DNA of 27,180 nucleotides from an uncultured Lachnospiraceae bacterium. Lineage in GTDB: Bacteria > Bacillota > Clostridia > Lachnospirales > Lachnospiraceae. Position 1 is the stretch's first letter. Each line of letters opens with the position of its first letter. The DNA is taken from NCBI GenBank assembly GCA_937910785.1, contig CALDLG010000064.1:1-27180 (forward strand), written 5' to 3'. The notes below the pieces were generated by a model. It was given only the letters and a program-made list of their open reading frames with translations, was not told the DNA's origin and ran no database searches. Below, piece after piece: positions 1 through 7,326 of the stretch. The position numbers and the translations under genes are program-made.

Positions 1-20
1 CAGAATATTAAGAAAATCTC

Positions 21-54
21 ATATTCCTGCGCAAGACAGCTGCGGGAATATTTT
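21..54 (+). terminator. Probable intrinsic terminator of an upstream gene
   Basis: ATATTCCTGC (21-30) pairs with GCGGGAATAT (42-51), giving ten base pairs with one G-U and an 11-base loop, followed by a short T run (51-54). It probably ends a transcript entering from outside the window. The T tract is short, so termination may be weak. The stem is seen in the sequence; the function is inferred. Confidence 0.5.
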
Positions 55-134
55 GCGCAATCTGTCTTTACAGTTTATTTATCGCACCTTTTGACACCTG
101 AACCTGGACGAAAAAGAAAGGAAAGGGCTGAAAA

Positions 135-977
135 ATGAAAATTACACGACAGAATTTTTCCACCATTTATACCTGTTTTCCTGGTGGAAAGCACAAAGTA
201 TTGACGATGAGCTATGATGACGGCAAGATTTACGACCGCAGGCTTGTGGCGCTTTTTAACAAATACGGTATCAGGGGAACTTTTCATATCAATGGAAACG
301 GACTTTTTGGCGATATGGGACCGCTGCCGAGGATTCCGTTTGATGAAATAAAAGAGCTGTATCAGGGTCATGAAGTATCCTGTCACACCTATACCCATCC
401 GACGATTGCGAGATGTCCGCTTTCTCAGGTTGTGCAGCAGGTCATCGAAGACCGGAAGGCGTTGGAAGCGGCCTGTGGCTATCCGGTGCGCGGCATGAGC
501 TATCCGAACGGCTCCTACAGTAAGGAAATCATGCAGATGCTTCCGGCCTGCGGCATCGAGTACAGCCGGATCGTCGGCGATACGGATGACTTTGCTTTTC
601 CGGAGAACTATCTGGCGTGGAAGGCGACCTGTCACCACAGCCATAATCTGATGGAAAATGCGGAGCGTTTTGCCGGCCTGCATAAAACACAGTATCTTTA
701 TATGATGTATGTCTGGGGGCACAGCTATGAGTTCGGAGAGGACGAGGGCGAGTGGGAAAAGATGGAAAAATTCTGCGAGTATATTGGCGGACGGGAGGAC
801 ATCTGGTATGCAACCAATATCGAAATTGTAGACTACATGCATGCTTCCGAAAATCTGAAATTCTCGGCCGCCGGAGATATGGCATATAATCCGAATGCAA
901 TTCCGGTATGGATCAGCGTGGACGGAGCTGCTCACGCGATAGCGCCGGGAGAAACCCTGCGGTTAAAGGAAGCGTAA
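135..977 (+). CDS. Polysaccharide deacetylase family protein (NodB/CE4-like)
   Basis: A 280-residue protein of the NodB homology (carbohydrate esterase 4-like) family, which removes N- or O-acetyl groups from glycans using a divalent metal. Motif 1 is S-Y-D-D-G at residues 26-30 (usually T-F-D-D-G), giving the catalytic and metal-binding aspartates. The H-x3-H metal site is His84 and His88 in C-H-T-Y-T-H-P. A later S-Y-P-N-G-S motif and a terminal W-G-H-S-Y-E-F motif fit the family. There is no signal peptide or membrane segment, so it probably acts in the cytoplasm on imported or small glycans rather than on the cell wall. The ATG at 135 follows AAAGGAAAGGG. It stands alone, with a hairpin terminator upstream and a new promoter downstream. 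The substrate cannot be read from the sequence. Confidence 0.85.
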   Translation: MKITRQNFSTIYTCFPGGKHKVLTMSYDDGKIYDRRLVALFNKYGIRGTFHINGNGLFGDMGPLPRIPFDEIKELYQGHEVSCHTYTHPTIARCPLSQVVQQVIEDRKALEAACGYPVRGMSYPNGSYSKEIMQMLPACGIEYSRIVGDTDDFAFPENYLAWKATCHHSHNLMENAERFAGLHKTQYLYMMYVWGHSYEFGEDEGEWEKMEKFCEYIGGREDIWYATNIEIVDYMHASENLKFSAAGDMAYNPNAIPVWISVDGAAHAIAPGETLRLKEA

Positions 978-1034
978 AAGGAGAGAGTGAGGCGTAAATA
1001 AGAGAATAAGGCGCATATGGGCATGATACAACCG

Positions 1035-1063
1035 TTGATTTTATCCTTCCATAGTGTTAAAAT
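1035..1063 (+). promoter_or_regulatory. Likely sigma-70 type promoter for the 1124 gene
   Basis: TTGATT (1035-1040) and TAAAAT (1058-1063) are separated by 17 bases, close to the vegetative consensus. They lie about 60 bases upstream of the ATG at 1124, which has an AAAGGAGG ribosome binding site. The assignment rests on consensus match and position only. Confidence 0.45.
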
Positions 1064-1123
1064 ATTACATGGTTAAAATGTCGGGTTTTATAGAAAATGT
1101 GTATGTAAAAGGAGGATAACACG

Positions 1124-1543
1124 ATGGCAAAACTCATTATAACCGTTGAAGGGGGAAAAGTAACGCAGACGTTGAACTTCCTGGACAGAAATATTAAGGA
1201 TAACCGATATGTCTATGGAAACGGCAATGAGTCAGGAATTATGGAAGATCCGGAGAAGATTTATGGGGATATTCCGGACTGTGAGAGAATATGTGATAAT
1301 TATAACGAGCTGCTCGAAGCGGTTAATCTTGGCAAGGTGCAGATTACCGACATCATGCGCCGGCTGAATGAGCTGGAAAAGGAAATGGACCAGTATGAGA
1401 TTCCGAAACCGGAGAGTGAACGGGAGCACGTAATCACTTTAAATAATAATGATATCCAGGTACTTGCGGAAAAGAGCGGTGTTTCTTCTTTTGAAACGGA
1501 CAGACATATTGAAGAGGCGATAAAGAAGCTGATACATCAGTAA
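1124..1543 (+). CDS. Hypothetical protein, 139 residues
   Basis: I do not recognise this family. The 139-residue product is acidic and soluble, with no signal peptide, membrane segment or cysteine motif. The N-terminus (MAKLIITVEGGKV) looks like a beta strand. Residues about 55-95 are predicted by eye to be helical and charged (N-E-L-L-E-A-V-N-L-G, then R-R-L-N-E-L-E-K-E-M) and could form a short coiled coil. The C-terminal 35 residues are again helical. The start is well supported by AAAGGAGG about eight bases upstream of ATG. Its own promoter and a strong terminator make it a single-gene unit, which argues that it is a real gene. No function is proposed. Confidence 0.7.
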   Translation: MAKLIITVEGGKVTQTLNFLDRNIKDNRYVYGNGNESGIMEDPEKIYGDIPDCERICDNYNELLEAVNLGKVQITDIMRRLNELEKEMDQYEIPKPESEREHVITLNNNDIQVLAEKSGVSSFETDRHIEEAIKKLIHQ

Positions 1544-1599
1544 TCGATGGGAAGCGCCGCCGCATGTGCAGAAATAATATATTAGAGGATAAAACAAAG

Positions 1600-1632
1600 A
1601 TACTCTGTCATGAATCATGGCAGAGTATTTTT
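1600..1632 (+). terminator. Strong intrinsic terminator after the 1124 gene
   Basis: ATACTCTGTCAT (1600-1611) pairs with ATGGCAGAGTAT (1617-1628) over 12 base pairs with a single G-U, a 5-base loop and a following T run. It separates the small unknown gene from the chemotaxis receptor. Confidence 0.85.
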
Positions 1633-1806
1633 GATATTATATTTGTATTTGTATATTTTTTGAAAAAAGTAGAAAGCTTTGCTCAAATTTGATATAATAA
1701 AACAAATATGTGCCAATGTGCTGCCCGGTACATATATAAAAAGACATCTGATGTAAGTCACAGGGGAATTGTTCATGATGAGGGGTAGTGCAGAAATGAG
1801 GAATCT
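1633..1806 (+). promoter_or_regulatory. Leader and possible promoter region of the chemotaxis receptor gene
   Basis: This AT-rich stretch holds a perfect TATAAT at 1693-1698. The hexamer at the usual -35 spacing (TAGAAA, 1670-1675) is poor, so this is either a weak or activator-assisted promoter. I see no sigma-D type motor/chemotaxis promoter. No other gene is apparent here. Confidence 0.35.
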
Positions 1807-3834
1807 ATGCAGAAAGAGAAGGAAAAAGGATTATTAAAGAAGCAGGAGGCGGGGAAAAAGGGGGGCGGATTTGTCAGTATCGAGAAAAAAATATCTTCCC
1901 GGTTCGGGCGGACAATACTGATCTGCTGTATTGTTCTGGGCGTGATCACGTCCGTTTTAAGCTATATTTCTTCGATCAGCGCGGTTTCGGAAACGATCAA
2001 TAATACGTCGGATGTAGCGGCCGATTATGTGTCGGCGGCTCTGGAGACGTATATTGCGATTGCCTATGAAACAGGGAGCATTGCAAGACTCTCCGATCCG
2101 GAACGGGCGGTGGAAGATAAAGAGGCCCTTCTGAACCAGAAGATCAGAGATCATAATTTTGACGGCGGTTTTCTGCTGGACAGCAATGGAATCGATGTGA
2201 TTACGGGAATGGATTTTTCCGACAGGGATTATTTCAAAGAGGCGATGAAAGGCAATACCTATGTTTCGACGCCGGCTTACAGTGAGGTTACAAAGTCCGT
2301 ATCTTATGCGGTTTCCGCGCCTTTATGGCAGGATGGAAATACCGGTACGACGCCGGTAGGCGCGGTGGTTTATGTGCCGAACGGGGAATTCCTGAATGAT
2401 ATTATGCGTTCGATTAAGGTTGGAGAAGGCGGGACTGCCTTTATGCTCGATGCGAACGGCATTACGATTGCGGATATCGATTCGACGCTCGTCGGCGTGG
2501 AGGACAGCATTGCGCTTGGAGATACGAATCCGGGACTGAAAAAATACAGTGAAATCTGCAAGAAGATGATTGCCGGAGAAAATGGGACGGGTACTTATTC
2601 CTATGGTGGGAAAACAAAGGTAATTGCCTATTCGCCGCTTACGGATATGAACGGATGGAGTATCGGCGTTGCGGCTGTCCGGAGCGAATTTCTGGGAATG
2701 TTTTATTTGTCGCTTGTTGTTACGATTCTCTTTGTGATTGCATTTACGCTGATCGGCGTTCGAAATGGGGTCCGGCTTGGAAGAAATGTCGTCACACCGA
2801 TCAGGGCAGTGGTAGAACGTCTGGAACTGCTGGCGGCAGGCGATCTTCATTCCGATACGCCGGTTCCGGAGGCAAATGATGAAACGGCGACGCTGATGGA
2901 CTGTCTTGCGGAGACCATTCAGGACCTGAAGGTGGTTATTTCCGATATCGACAGCCATTTGGCTGAATTGTCGGATGGTAACTTCCTGATCAGTGTCAAT
3001 GATGATTTTAAAGGGGATTTCGCACAGATCAGCGCATCCTTCCGCGGTATTATAGATGCTTTGAGTTCCGCGATGAGAGACATCGACGGCAATGCGGAAA
3101 GCGTACAGAAGGGCGCAACGGATCTTGCCGGGGCATCGCAGACGCTTGCGGAAGGCGCTACCGATCAGGCGAGCGCGATCGAAGAGCTGACGGCGACCAT
3201 TACGGATATTTCCGAAAAAATATATGTGAATGCGCAGAATGCCGAGAAAGCAAGAACGATCGTTTCGGATATGAATGATCAGATCATTGTAAGTAACGAG
3301 CACATGAAGAAAAATACGGAGGCGATGGATAAGATTCGCGAAGCTTCCGATAAAATCGCTGAAATTATCAGCAGTATAGAAGAGATTGCCGATCAGACCA
3401 CACTGCTTGCGCTGAATGCCTCTATTGAGGCGGCAAGAGCGGGAGAAAACGGAAGAGGCTTTGCGGTAGTTGCTACTCAGGTCGGCGTGCTGGCGGACCA
3501 GAGCTCGGAAGCAGCAAGGAACACGAAAGATCTGATTCAGAATGCCATCGATGCGGTGGAGGAAGGCATACGGCTTGCGAACTCTACGGCAGAATCACTT
3601 CTTGCCGTAGTGGATAATGCGCAGATCGTCAATGAATCCATGGCGCAGATCGCAGAAGCCTCTGATAATCAGGCGCTTGCGGCGGCACAGATTACGGAGG
3701 GCATCAATCAGATTGCCGGCGTTGTGGAATCCAATTCCGCTACTTCTCAGGAAAGCGCGGCGGCATCCGAAGAACTTTCCAGTCAGGCGGATATGCTGAA
3801 GGAACTGGTCGGAAGATTCCGTTATGAGAGCTGA
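1807..3834 (+). CDS. Methyl-accepting chemotaxis protein with dCache-type sensor
   Basis: A 675-residue transmembrane chemoreceptor. A lysine-rich cytoplasmic tail (1-33) precedes TM1 (about 36-58). An extracellular sensor of about 235 residues follows (60-293), with the D-R-D-Y-F-K-E-A pattern near 139-146 and repeated F-x-L-D-x-N-G elements typical of double Cache domains. TM2 spans about 298-318, a HAMP region about 320-375, and then a long helical signalling domain. The hairpin tip that contacts CheA/CheW is visible at about 526-556 (I-A-D-Q-T-T-L-L-A-L-N-A-S-I-E-A-A-R-A-G-E). It detects an external small molecule, perhaps an amino or organic acid as is usual for dCache receptors, and controls CheA. 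The ligand is unknown. The ATG at 1807 follows GAGGA at short spacing. The gene is followed after 5 bases by the WYL regulator, so the two are probably co-transcribed. Confidence 0.93.
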   Translation: MQKEKEKGLLKKQEAGKKGGGFVSIEKKISSRFGRTILICCIVLGVITSVLSYISSISAVSETINNTSDVAADYVSAALETYIAIAYETGSIARLSDPERAVEDKEALLNQKIRDHNFDGGFLLDSNGIDVITGMDFSDRDYFKEAMKGNTYVSTPAYSEVTKSVSYAVSAPLWQDGNTGTTPVGAVVYVPNGEFLNDIMRSIKVGEGGTAFMLDANGITIADIDSTLVGVEDSIALGDTNPGLKKYSEICKKMIAGENGTGTYSYGGKTKVIAYSPLTDMNGWSIGVAAVRSEFLGMFYLSLVVTILFVIAFTLIGVRNGVRLGRNVVTPIRAVVERLELLAAGDLHSDTPVPEANDETATLMDCLAETIQDLKVVISDIDSHLAELSDGNFLISVNDDFKGDFAQISASFRGIIDALSSAMRDIDGNAESVQKGATDLAGASQTLAEGATDQASAIEELTATITDISEKIYVNAQNAEKARTIVSDMNDQIIVSNEHMKKNTEAMDKIREASDKIAEIISSIEEIADQTTLLALNASIEAARAGENGRGFAVVATQVGVLADQSSEAARNTKDLIQNAIDAVEEGIRLANSTAESLLAVVDNAQIVNESMAQIAEASDNQALAAAQITEGINQIAGVVESNSATSQESAAASEELSSQADMLKELVGRFRYES

Positions 3835-3839
3835 AACTG

Positions 3840-4811
3840 ATGCAGGAAAGCAGACTGTTCAGAATATTGTATTATCTTCTCGACAAAGGCCGGGCTACGG
3901 CACCCGAACTGGCGGAAAAATTTGAGGTATCGGTCAGAACCGTTTACCGGGATATCGATGCGCTGAGCGGCGCCGGAATTCCGGTTTATACGGAGGCCGG
4001 ACGAAACGGCGGCATATATCTGATGAATCATTTTGTGCTCGATAAGGTGATTCTGGAGGATCAGGAGAAGCGGGAAATTCTGTCTGCTATGCAGAACGCT
4101 TCCGTTGTCGGCATTGAAGGTAAAAAAACGACGTTGGAAAAACTTTCGGCGCTTTTTGGGATGAGCCCGGAAAAATGGTATGAGGTGGATTTTTCCAGGT
4201 GGGGAAGTCAGACGGGAGATAATGAAAAGTTCGAACTGCTGAGAAATGCCATTACAGTCCACAGGCGTGTGAGGATACTTTATGCGGGAACCGGGCGGAA
4301 GAAAGAGCGCAGAACGGTCGAGCCGCTGAAATTGCTTTATAAGTCGAAAGCATGGTATCTGAAGGCATGGTGTATGAAAAGAGAGGCGTTACGCCTGTTT
4401 AAATTAAACCGCATTCTGGAATGCGGGCTGCTCGGTGAATCATTTACGCCGAAGGTCTTTCCGGAACAGGAAGTTATTTCCGAAAATGCGCCGGAAGGCG
4501 TATTGCTGTCGGACGGATTGCCGGAGGAGGAACCACCGCAGGTTATACTGAGCTTTTCGGCCCATATGGCTTACCGGGTTTATGATGAATTTGACAGAAG
4601 CCAGATTGAAGAACTGCCGGACGGCCGTCTGCTTGTTACGGCTCCGATGCCCGAAGACGAATGGCTTATCGCGTTTCTCCTTTCCTTCGGCTCACAGGTT
4701 GAAGTGATCAGGCCCGCATATTTGAGGCCGGTGCTGGCCGAAAGGGCCTTGGAAATCTATCGCATGAATACTTCGGACGGGCAGAGTATACCGGAAAGAA
4801 ATCAGAATTGA
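3840..4811 (+). CDS. YafY/YobV-type HTH and WYL-domain transcriptional regulator
   Basis: A 323-residue cytoplasmic regulator. Residues 1-60 form a DeoR/HTH_11-type winged helix (R-I-L-Y-Y-L-L-D-K-G, then V-S-V-R-T-V-Y-R-D-I-D-A-L, then G-I-P-V-Y). A WYL domain from about 140 has the diagnostic A-W-Y-L-K-A-W and R-L-F-K-L-N-R-I segments that bind ligands or nucleic acid, and a C-terminal WCX-like region follows. Such proteins are repressors or activators, often linked to DNA damage, defence or metabolism. The start is 5 bases after the stop of the chemoreceptor gene, implying translational coupling. A strong terminator follows, so the ClbS-like gene at 4944 is not simply read through from it, although it could be a target. 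Target genes are unknown. Confidence 0.88.
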   Translation: MQESRLFRILYYLLDKGRATAPELAEKFEVSVRTVYRDIDALSGAGIPVYTEAGRNGGIYLMNHFVLDKVILEDQEKREILSAMQNASVVGIEGKKTTLEKLSALFGMSPEKWYEVDFSRWGSQTGDNEKFELLRNAITVHRRVRILYAGTGRKKERRTVEPLKLLYKSKAWYLKAWCMKREALRLFKLNRILECGLLGESFTPKVFPEQEVISENAPEGVLLSDGLPEEEPPQVILSFSAHMAYRVYDEFDRSQIEELPDGRLLVTAPMPEDEWLIAFLLSFGSQVEVIRPAYLRPVLAERALEIYRMNTSDGQSIPERNQN

Positions 4812-4832
4812 TGTTTTTTGCCCTTAAAAGAT

Positions 4833-4860
4833 AAAACCTGACATAAGATGTCAGGTTTTT
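4833..4860 (+). terminator. Perfect intrinsic terminator after the WYL regulator
   Basis: AAAACCTGACAT (4833-4844) and ATGTCAGGTTTT (4848-4859) form a perfect 12 base-pair stem with a 3-base loop, and its 3' arm ends in T residues. An ATG at 4848 inside this stem opens a longer reading frame into the next gene, but it cannot be the true start. Confidence 0.92.
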
Positions 4861-4943
4861 GGGTGTATGATGAAATCAAAAAGACGATGGTTCCGCCTGT
4901 ATCCGGGCGGCTCCGCGTCTCCGGAAAGAAAGGGGAAAACATT

Positions 4944-5486
4944 ATGTCAAGACCACAATCGAAAACCGATCTGCTCGCTGCTGCGGCAGAAAATTATGAG
5001 GCATTAAACGCTTTTATCGCATCCATGACGGATACGGAATTACAGACACCTTTTGATTTCACGAAAATGAGGCCCGGAAAAGAGGCTCACTGGATCAGAG
5101 ATAAGAACCTGCGGGATGTGCTGATTCATCTCTATGAATGGCACCGGCTCCTGCTTAACTGGGTATCGGCCGGTCAAAACGGCGAAGCCATATCCTTTCT
5201 CCCGGCGCCCTATAACTGGAGAACCTATGGAACGATGAATGAGGAATTCTGGAAAAAGCATCAGGACACGTCGCTGGAGGATGCCAAAAAAATGCTGGAA
5301 GAATCTCATAAAGAGGTTATGGCGCTTGCGGAGACCTTTACAAATGAAGAGCTTTTTAACAAAGGCGTATATGCGTGGGTCGGAAACAGTGCGCTCGGTT
5401 CTTATTTCGTTTCCAATACTTCGAGTCATTATGCCTGGGCTCTAAAAAAGCTGAAGGCGCACAGGAAAAACTGTAACAGGTTATGA
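4944..5486 (+). CDS. ClbS/DfsB family four-helix bundle protein
   Basis: A 180-residue protein of the ClbS/DfsB (formerly DUF1706) family, related to the DinB fold. Family features seen are the N-terminal S-R-P-Q-S-K-T-D-L-L-A-A-A-A-E-N-Y, the central W-I-R-D-K-N-L-R-D-V-L-I-H-L-Y-E-W-H segment with the conserved metal-site-like His, the P-A-P-Y-N-W-R-T-Y-G-T-M-N stretch, and the final S-S-H-Y-A-W-A segment. The best known member, ClbS, protects colibactin producers by hydrolysing the cyclopropane warhead, but most members are of unknown role. The chosen ATG at 4944 follows AAAGGGGAAAAC. The in-frame ATG at 4848 lies inside a terminator hairpin and is rejected. No colibactin-like biosynthetic genes are nearby, so a stress or self-protection role is only a guess. 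Confidence 0.87.
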   Translation: MSRPQSKTDLLAAAAENYEALNAFIASMTDTELQTPFDFTKMRPGKEAHWIRDKNLRDVLIHLYEWHRLLLNWVSAGQNGEAISFLPAPYNWRTYGTMNEEFWKKHQDTSLEDAKKMLEESHKEVMALAETFTNEELFNKGVYAWVGNSALGSYFVSNTSSHYAWALKKLKAHRKNCNRL

Positions 5487-5550
5487 ACTGATCTGTAAAC
5501 GTCTGTTAAAAATTGTATTTACAAACATTTTGTGCTTAATTTACAGAAAA

Positions 5551-5579
5551 TTGGCAAAAAAACTAATACAATATATAAT
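5551..5579 (+). promoter_or_regulatory. Strong sigma-70 type promoter
   Basis: TTGGCA (5551-5556), a 17-base spacer and a perfect TATAAT (5574-5579). Transcription should start near 5586, about 370 bases before the next start codon, so a long untranslated RNA is made first. Confidence 0.7.
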
Positions 5580-5585
5580 AAATAC

Positions 5586-5917
5586 CGATAAAAATGTTGC
5601 GGACAGCACAGACGTTTCTCGCAGAATATACAGTTCTGCGAAGCAGACAGATTGCTGGGTATGGTAGGAAAATGCGAAAGACCGCATGGCGAAGATAGTC
5701 TGGCAGTATGCGGAGTCCTTGCCGGGTGAAACTATGGTTTTGCAGACAATAAATAAGTGGGGGTGGTATGCCGGTAAAAAGAGAGTCAGACCAAAGAATA
5801 AATGTAATTACAAATTATGAAAGGATTCTTGTTATGCTGCGGGACTATATAGAAGTTCTGGGAATGGTTTGAGAGATGACTACGGTATATGGAATCAGTA
5901 TTCATGATTCAATTTTT
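5586..5917 (+). ncRNA. Candidate structured non-coding or leader RNA (unidentified class)
   Basis: About 330 bases without a credible coding frame, starting at a consensus promoter and ending in a weak terminator-like hairpin. Stems visible by eye: CGCAGAA/TTCTGCG (5620-5626 with 5634-5640); ATGCG/CGCAT (5672-5676 with 5683-5687); ATAGT near 5695 with ACTAT near 5732, enclosing GGCA/TGCC; GGACT/AGTTC near 5842-5857; and GAATCA/TGATTC (5892-5897 with 5905-5910) followed by AATTTTT. Between them are purine-rich stretches of the kind conserved in structured RNAs, for example GTGGGGGTGGTATGCCGG. I could not match it to tmRNA, 6S, SRP, RNase P, T-box, or the c-di-GMP-I, TPP or cobalamin riboswitches. 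It may be a free RNA or a regulatory leader of the downstream methyltransferase gene. Confidence 0.4.
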
Positions 5918-5957
5918 GACACAGAGGTTGTGAAGTGAAAATTGCAAGGAGGACATG

Positions 5958-6921
5958 ATGTATACAAATAATGATATTGATTATTTGAAGTATTTAAAGG
6001 GAAAGCAAATATATATATTTGGGAGTGGCAAAATAGGAAAGGGATATGTCAGTAAACTGGAAGGATATGAGGTTGTTGCATTTATAGATAATGACATAAA
6101 CAAACAGGGAAAAGAGTGTTTAGGTTATCCGGTTATTAGTCTGGATGAATTTATAGGTAGCAATAAAAAAAATGAAAAAAATGTAATGATAATTATTTGT
6201 ACAATTTATGAAAAAGAAATAAGAGAGCAATTGTTAACAGAGAGTGTTTATAATTTCATCTCAGGCGGGCAGATAGATTTTGGTGGTGCGGCAGAATATT
6301 ATGATGAAAAGTATTTTGAGTGGCAGAAAATTATTGGAAAATTTGGGGCAAAAAAGAAGATATCATATTTTGCGCCATATATCAAAGCGGATATGACAGT
6401 AATAGAATTTGGATCCGGGGGGGGGGTATTTGTTAGATGAAATAAGCGCTGCGCATAAAATAGGGGTTGAGATTAATGATTTTGCAAGAGAAGAGGCAGA
6501 AACACGAAATTTGAAATGTGTAAAGTATACGAAAGAGCTTCCGGATGAATGCGCAGATATCGTTATATCAACGGGCGCTTTAGAGCATTGTGAAAATCCG
6601 TTTCTGGAACTGCAGGAATTAAGAAAAAAACTTAAAGAGGGGGCAGTTTGTGTATTCCACGTGCCAAATGAGTCGTGTGACAGTGAGTATGCGAAATCCA
6701 ATATAAATAATCATTTATATACATGGAATTGTTTAAATATAGGAAATTTATTTAAGGCGGCGGGCTTTTTTGTCCATTCTGTTGAGCGGATAGTTTCGGA
6801 ATGGCCAGAGCATTATGAATGTATTGATAAGGAGGTATCAGCAGAATTTTTTGATGATATCTGTAAAATAAAGGGAGCGGCAAAACAAACAAGCTCATGT
6901 CTTATAGTCGCATATAAGTAG
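5958..6921 (+). CDS. SAM-dependent methyltransferase, frame broken in a G10 tract (phase-variation candidate)
   Basis: Two overlapping frames (5958-6440, and the frame ending at 6921) together encode one protein of about 320 residues. The first 120 residues look like a small Rossmann domain (I-Y-I-F-G-S-G-K-I-G-K-G, then V-V-A-F-I-D-N-D) of the type seen in nucleotide-sugar or glycan-modifying proteins. The rest is a class I methyltransferase (E-F-G-S-G-G-G motif I, I-S-T-G-A-L-E-H motif, V-F-H-V-P-N-E). As written, ten G residues at 6417-6426 throw the frame off and the first frame stops at 6440. Nine G residues would restore G-S-G-G-G-Y-L-L-D-E. The start at 5958 is preferred over 5955 because AAGGAGG lies 5 bases before it. 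The gene is visibly more AT-rich than its neighbours, suggesting acquisition. The substrate is unknown; a surface-glycan role is only inferred from the domain pair. Confidence 0.8.
6417..6426 (+). repeat. Homopolymeric G10 tract inside methyltransferase motif I
   Basis: Ten consecutive G residues in an otherwise AT-rich gene. They encode the glycine-rich SAM-binding loop. With 10 G the gene is OFF (stop at 6438-6440); with 9 or 12 it is ON. This is the layout expected of slipped-strand phase variation, but homopolymer sequencing error remains possible. Confidence 0.9.
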
Positions 6922-7183
6922 GTAATGTTATTGTGAAAATAGTATGAGGAATTACGCTGGGTATTTTTAGGAGACATCATGCAGGTACAGGCGAAAAAAC
7001 TGGATTTTCTGCACGGTGGCTGATATGTCATCGGGAAAGATGCTGATAGAGGATTGCCTGCAGTTTCAGGAACCGTAGCCACAGACAGCTGGCATGAGAG
7101 CGAGTTCCGGCGGACAGATGACAGGGATTTTGGGGGATGCAGGATGTTTTTCCTTTTGCTCATCTATAAAATAACAGAGAGGC
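6922..7183 (+). other. Non-coding stretch with possible RNA structure
   Basis: No convincing gene. Two very short frames with ATG (MQVQAKKLDFLHGG at 6979-7023 after TTAGGAGAC, and a 17-codon frame from about 7024) may be chance. Nested complementarity is visible: TGCAG/CTGCA (about 6980 and 7009), GTGGCT/AGCCAC (about 7015-7020 and 7077-7082) enclosing CATC/GATG and CCTG/CAGG hairpins. This would make a multi-branched fold. It may be an untranslated RNA, the 3' end of the methyltransferase transcript, or decayed sequence. Confidence 0.3.
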
Positions 7184-7213
7184 TTGACAAATTCAGAGTT
7201 TTTTTGATATTAT
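7184..7213 (+). promoter_or_regulatory. Strong promoter upstream of the opp operon
   Basis: A perfect TTGACA (7184-7189), an 18-base spacer and TATTAT (7208-7213). Transcription should start near 7220, only about 10 bases before a terminator-like hairpin. Confidence 0.7.
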
Positions 7214-7229
7214 AGAAAAGTCGTGGAAG

Positions 7230-7275
7230 GGACAATGGCGTTACCTTGCGTAATGCCAACGTTCTTTTCTTTTTC
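7230..7275 (+). terminator. Terminator-like hairpin at the very start of the opp leader (attenuator candidate)
   Basis: GGAC (7230-7233) pairs with GTTC (7261-7264). Inside, TGGCGTTAC (7236-7244) pairs with GTAATGCCA (7250-7258) around a 5-base loop, followed by TTTTCTTTTT. It lies about 10 bases after the expected transcription start, so the promoter would make a short RNA of about 55 bases unless termination is relieved. The alternative is that it ends a transcript from upstream. Confidence 0.6.
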
Positions 7276-7326
7276 ATACTTCTTTATTATATATTTCCGA
7301 AACATTTATTATAGTGAAAGATGATG

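Noticed and set aside
75..935. Long minus-strand open frame (286 residues) opposite the deacetylase gene
   Set aside because: It lies almost fully antisense to a protein with clear NodB motifs, has no recognisable domain and a composition typical of a shadow frame.
2323..3303. Minus-strand 326-residue open frame inside the chemoreceptor gene
   Set aside because: Antisense to a convincing chemotaxis receptor; rich in Arg and Cys with no domain, so a chance frame.
4848..4943. N-terminal extension of the ClbS-like protein from ATG 4848
   Set aside because: The ATG is inside the 3' arm of a perfect terminator hairpin; ATG 4944 has a good ribosome site and gives the usual family length.
5586..5917. 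c-di-GMP, cobalamin, TPP, T-box, RNase P or tmRNA identity for the leader RNA
   Set aside because: The conserved core sequences of these classes were looked for by eye and not found; only an unnamed candidate RNA is reported.
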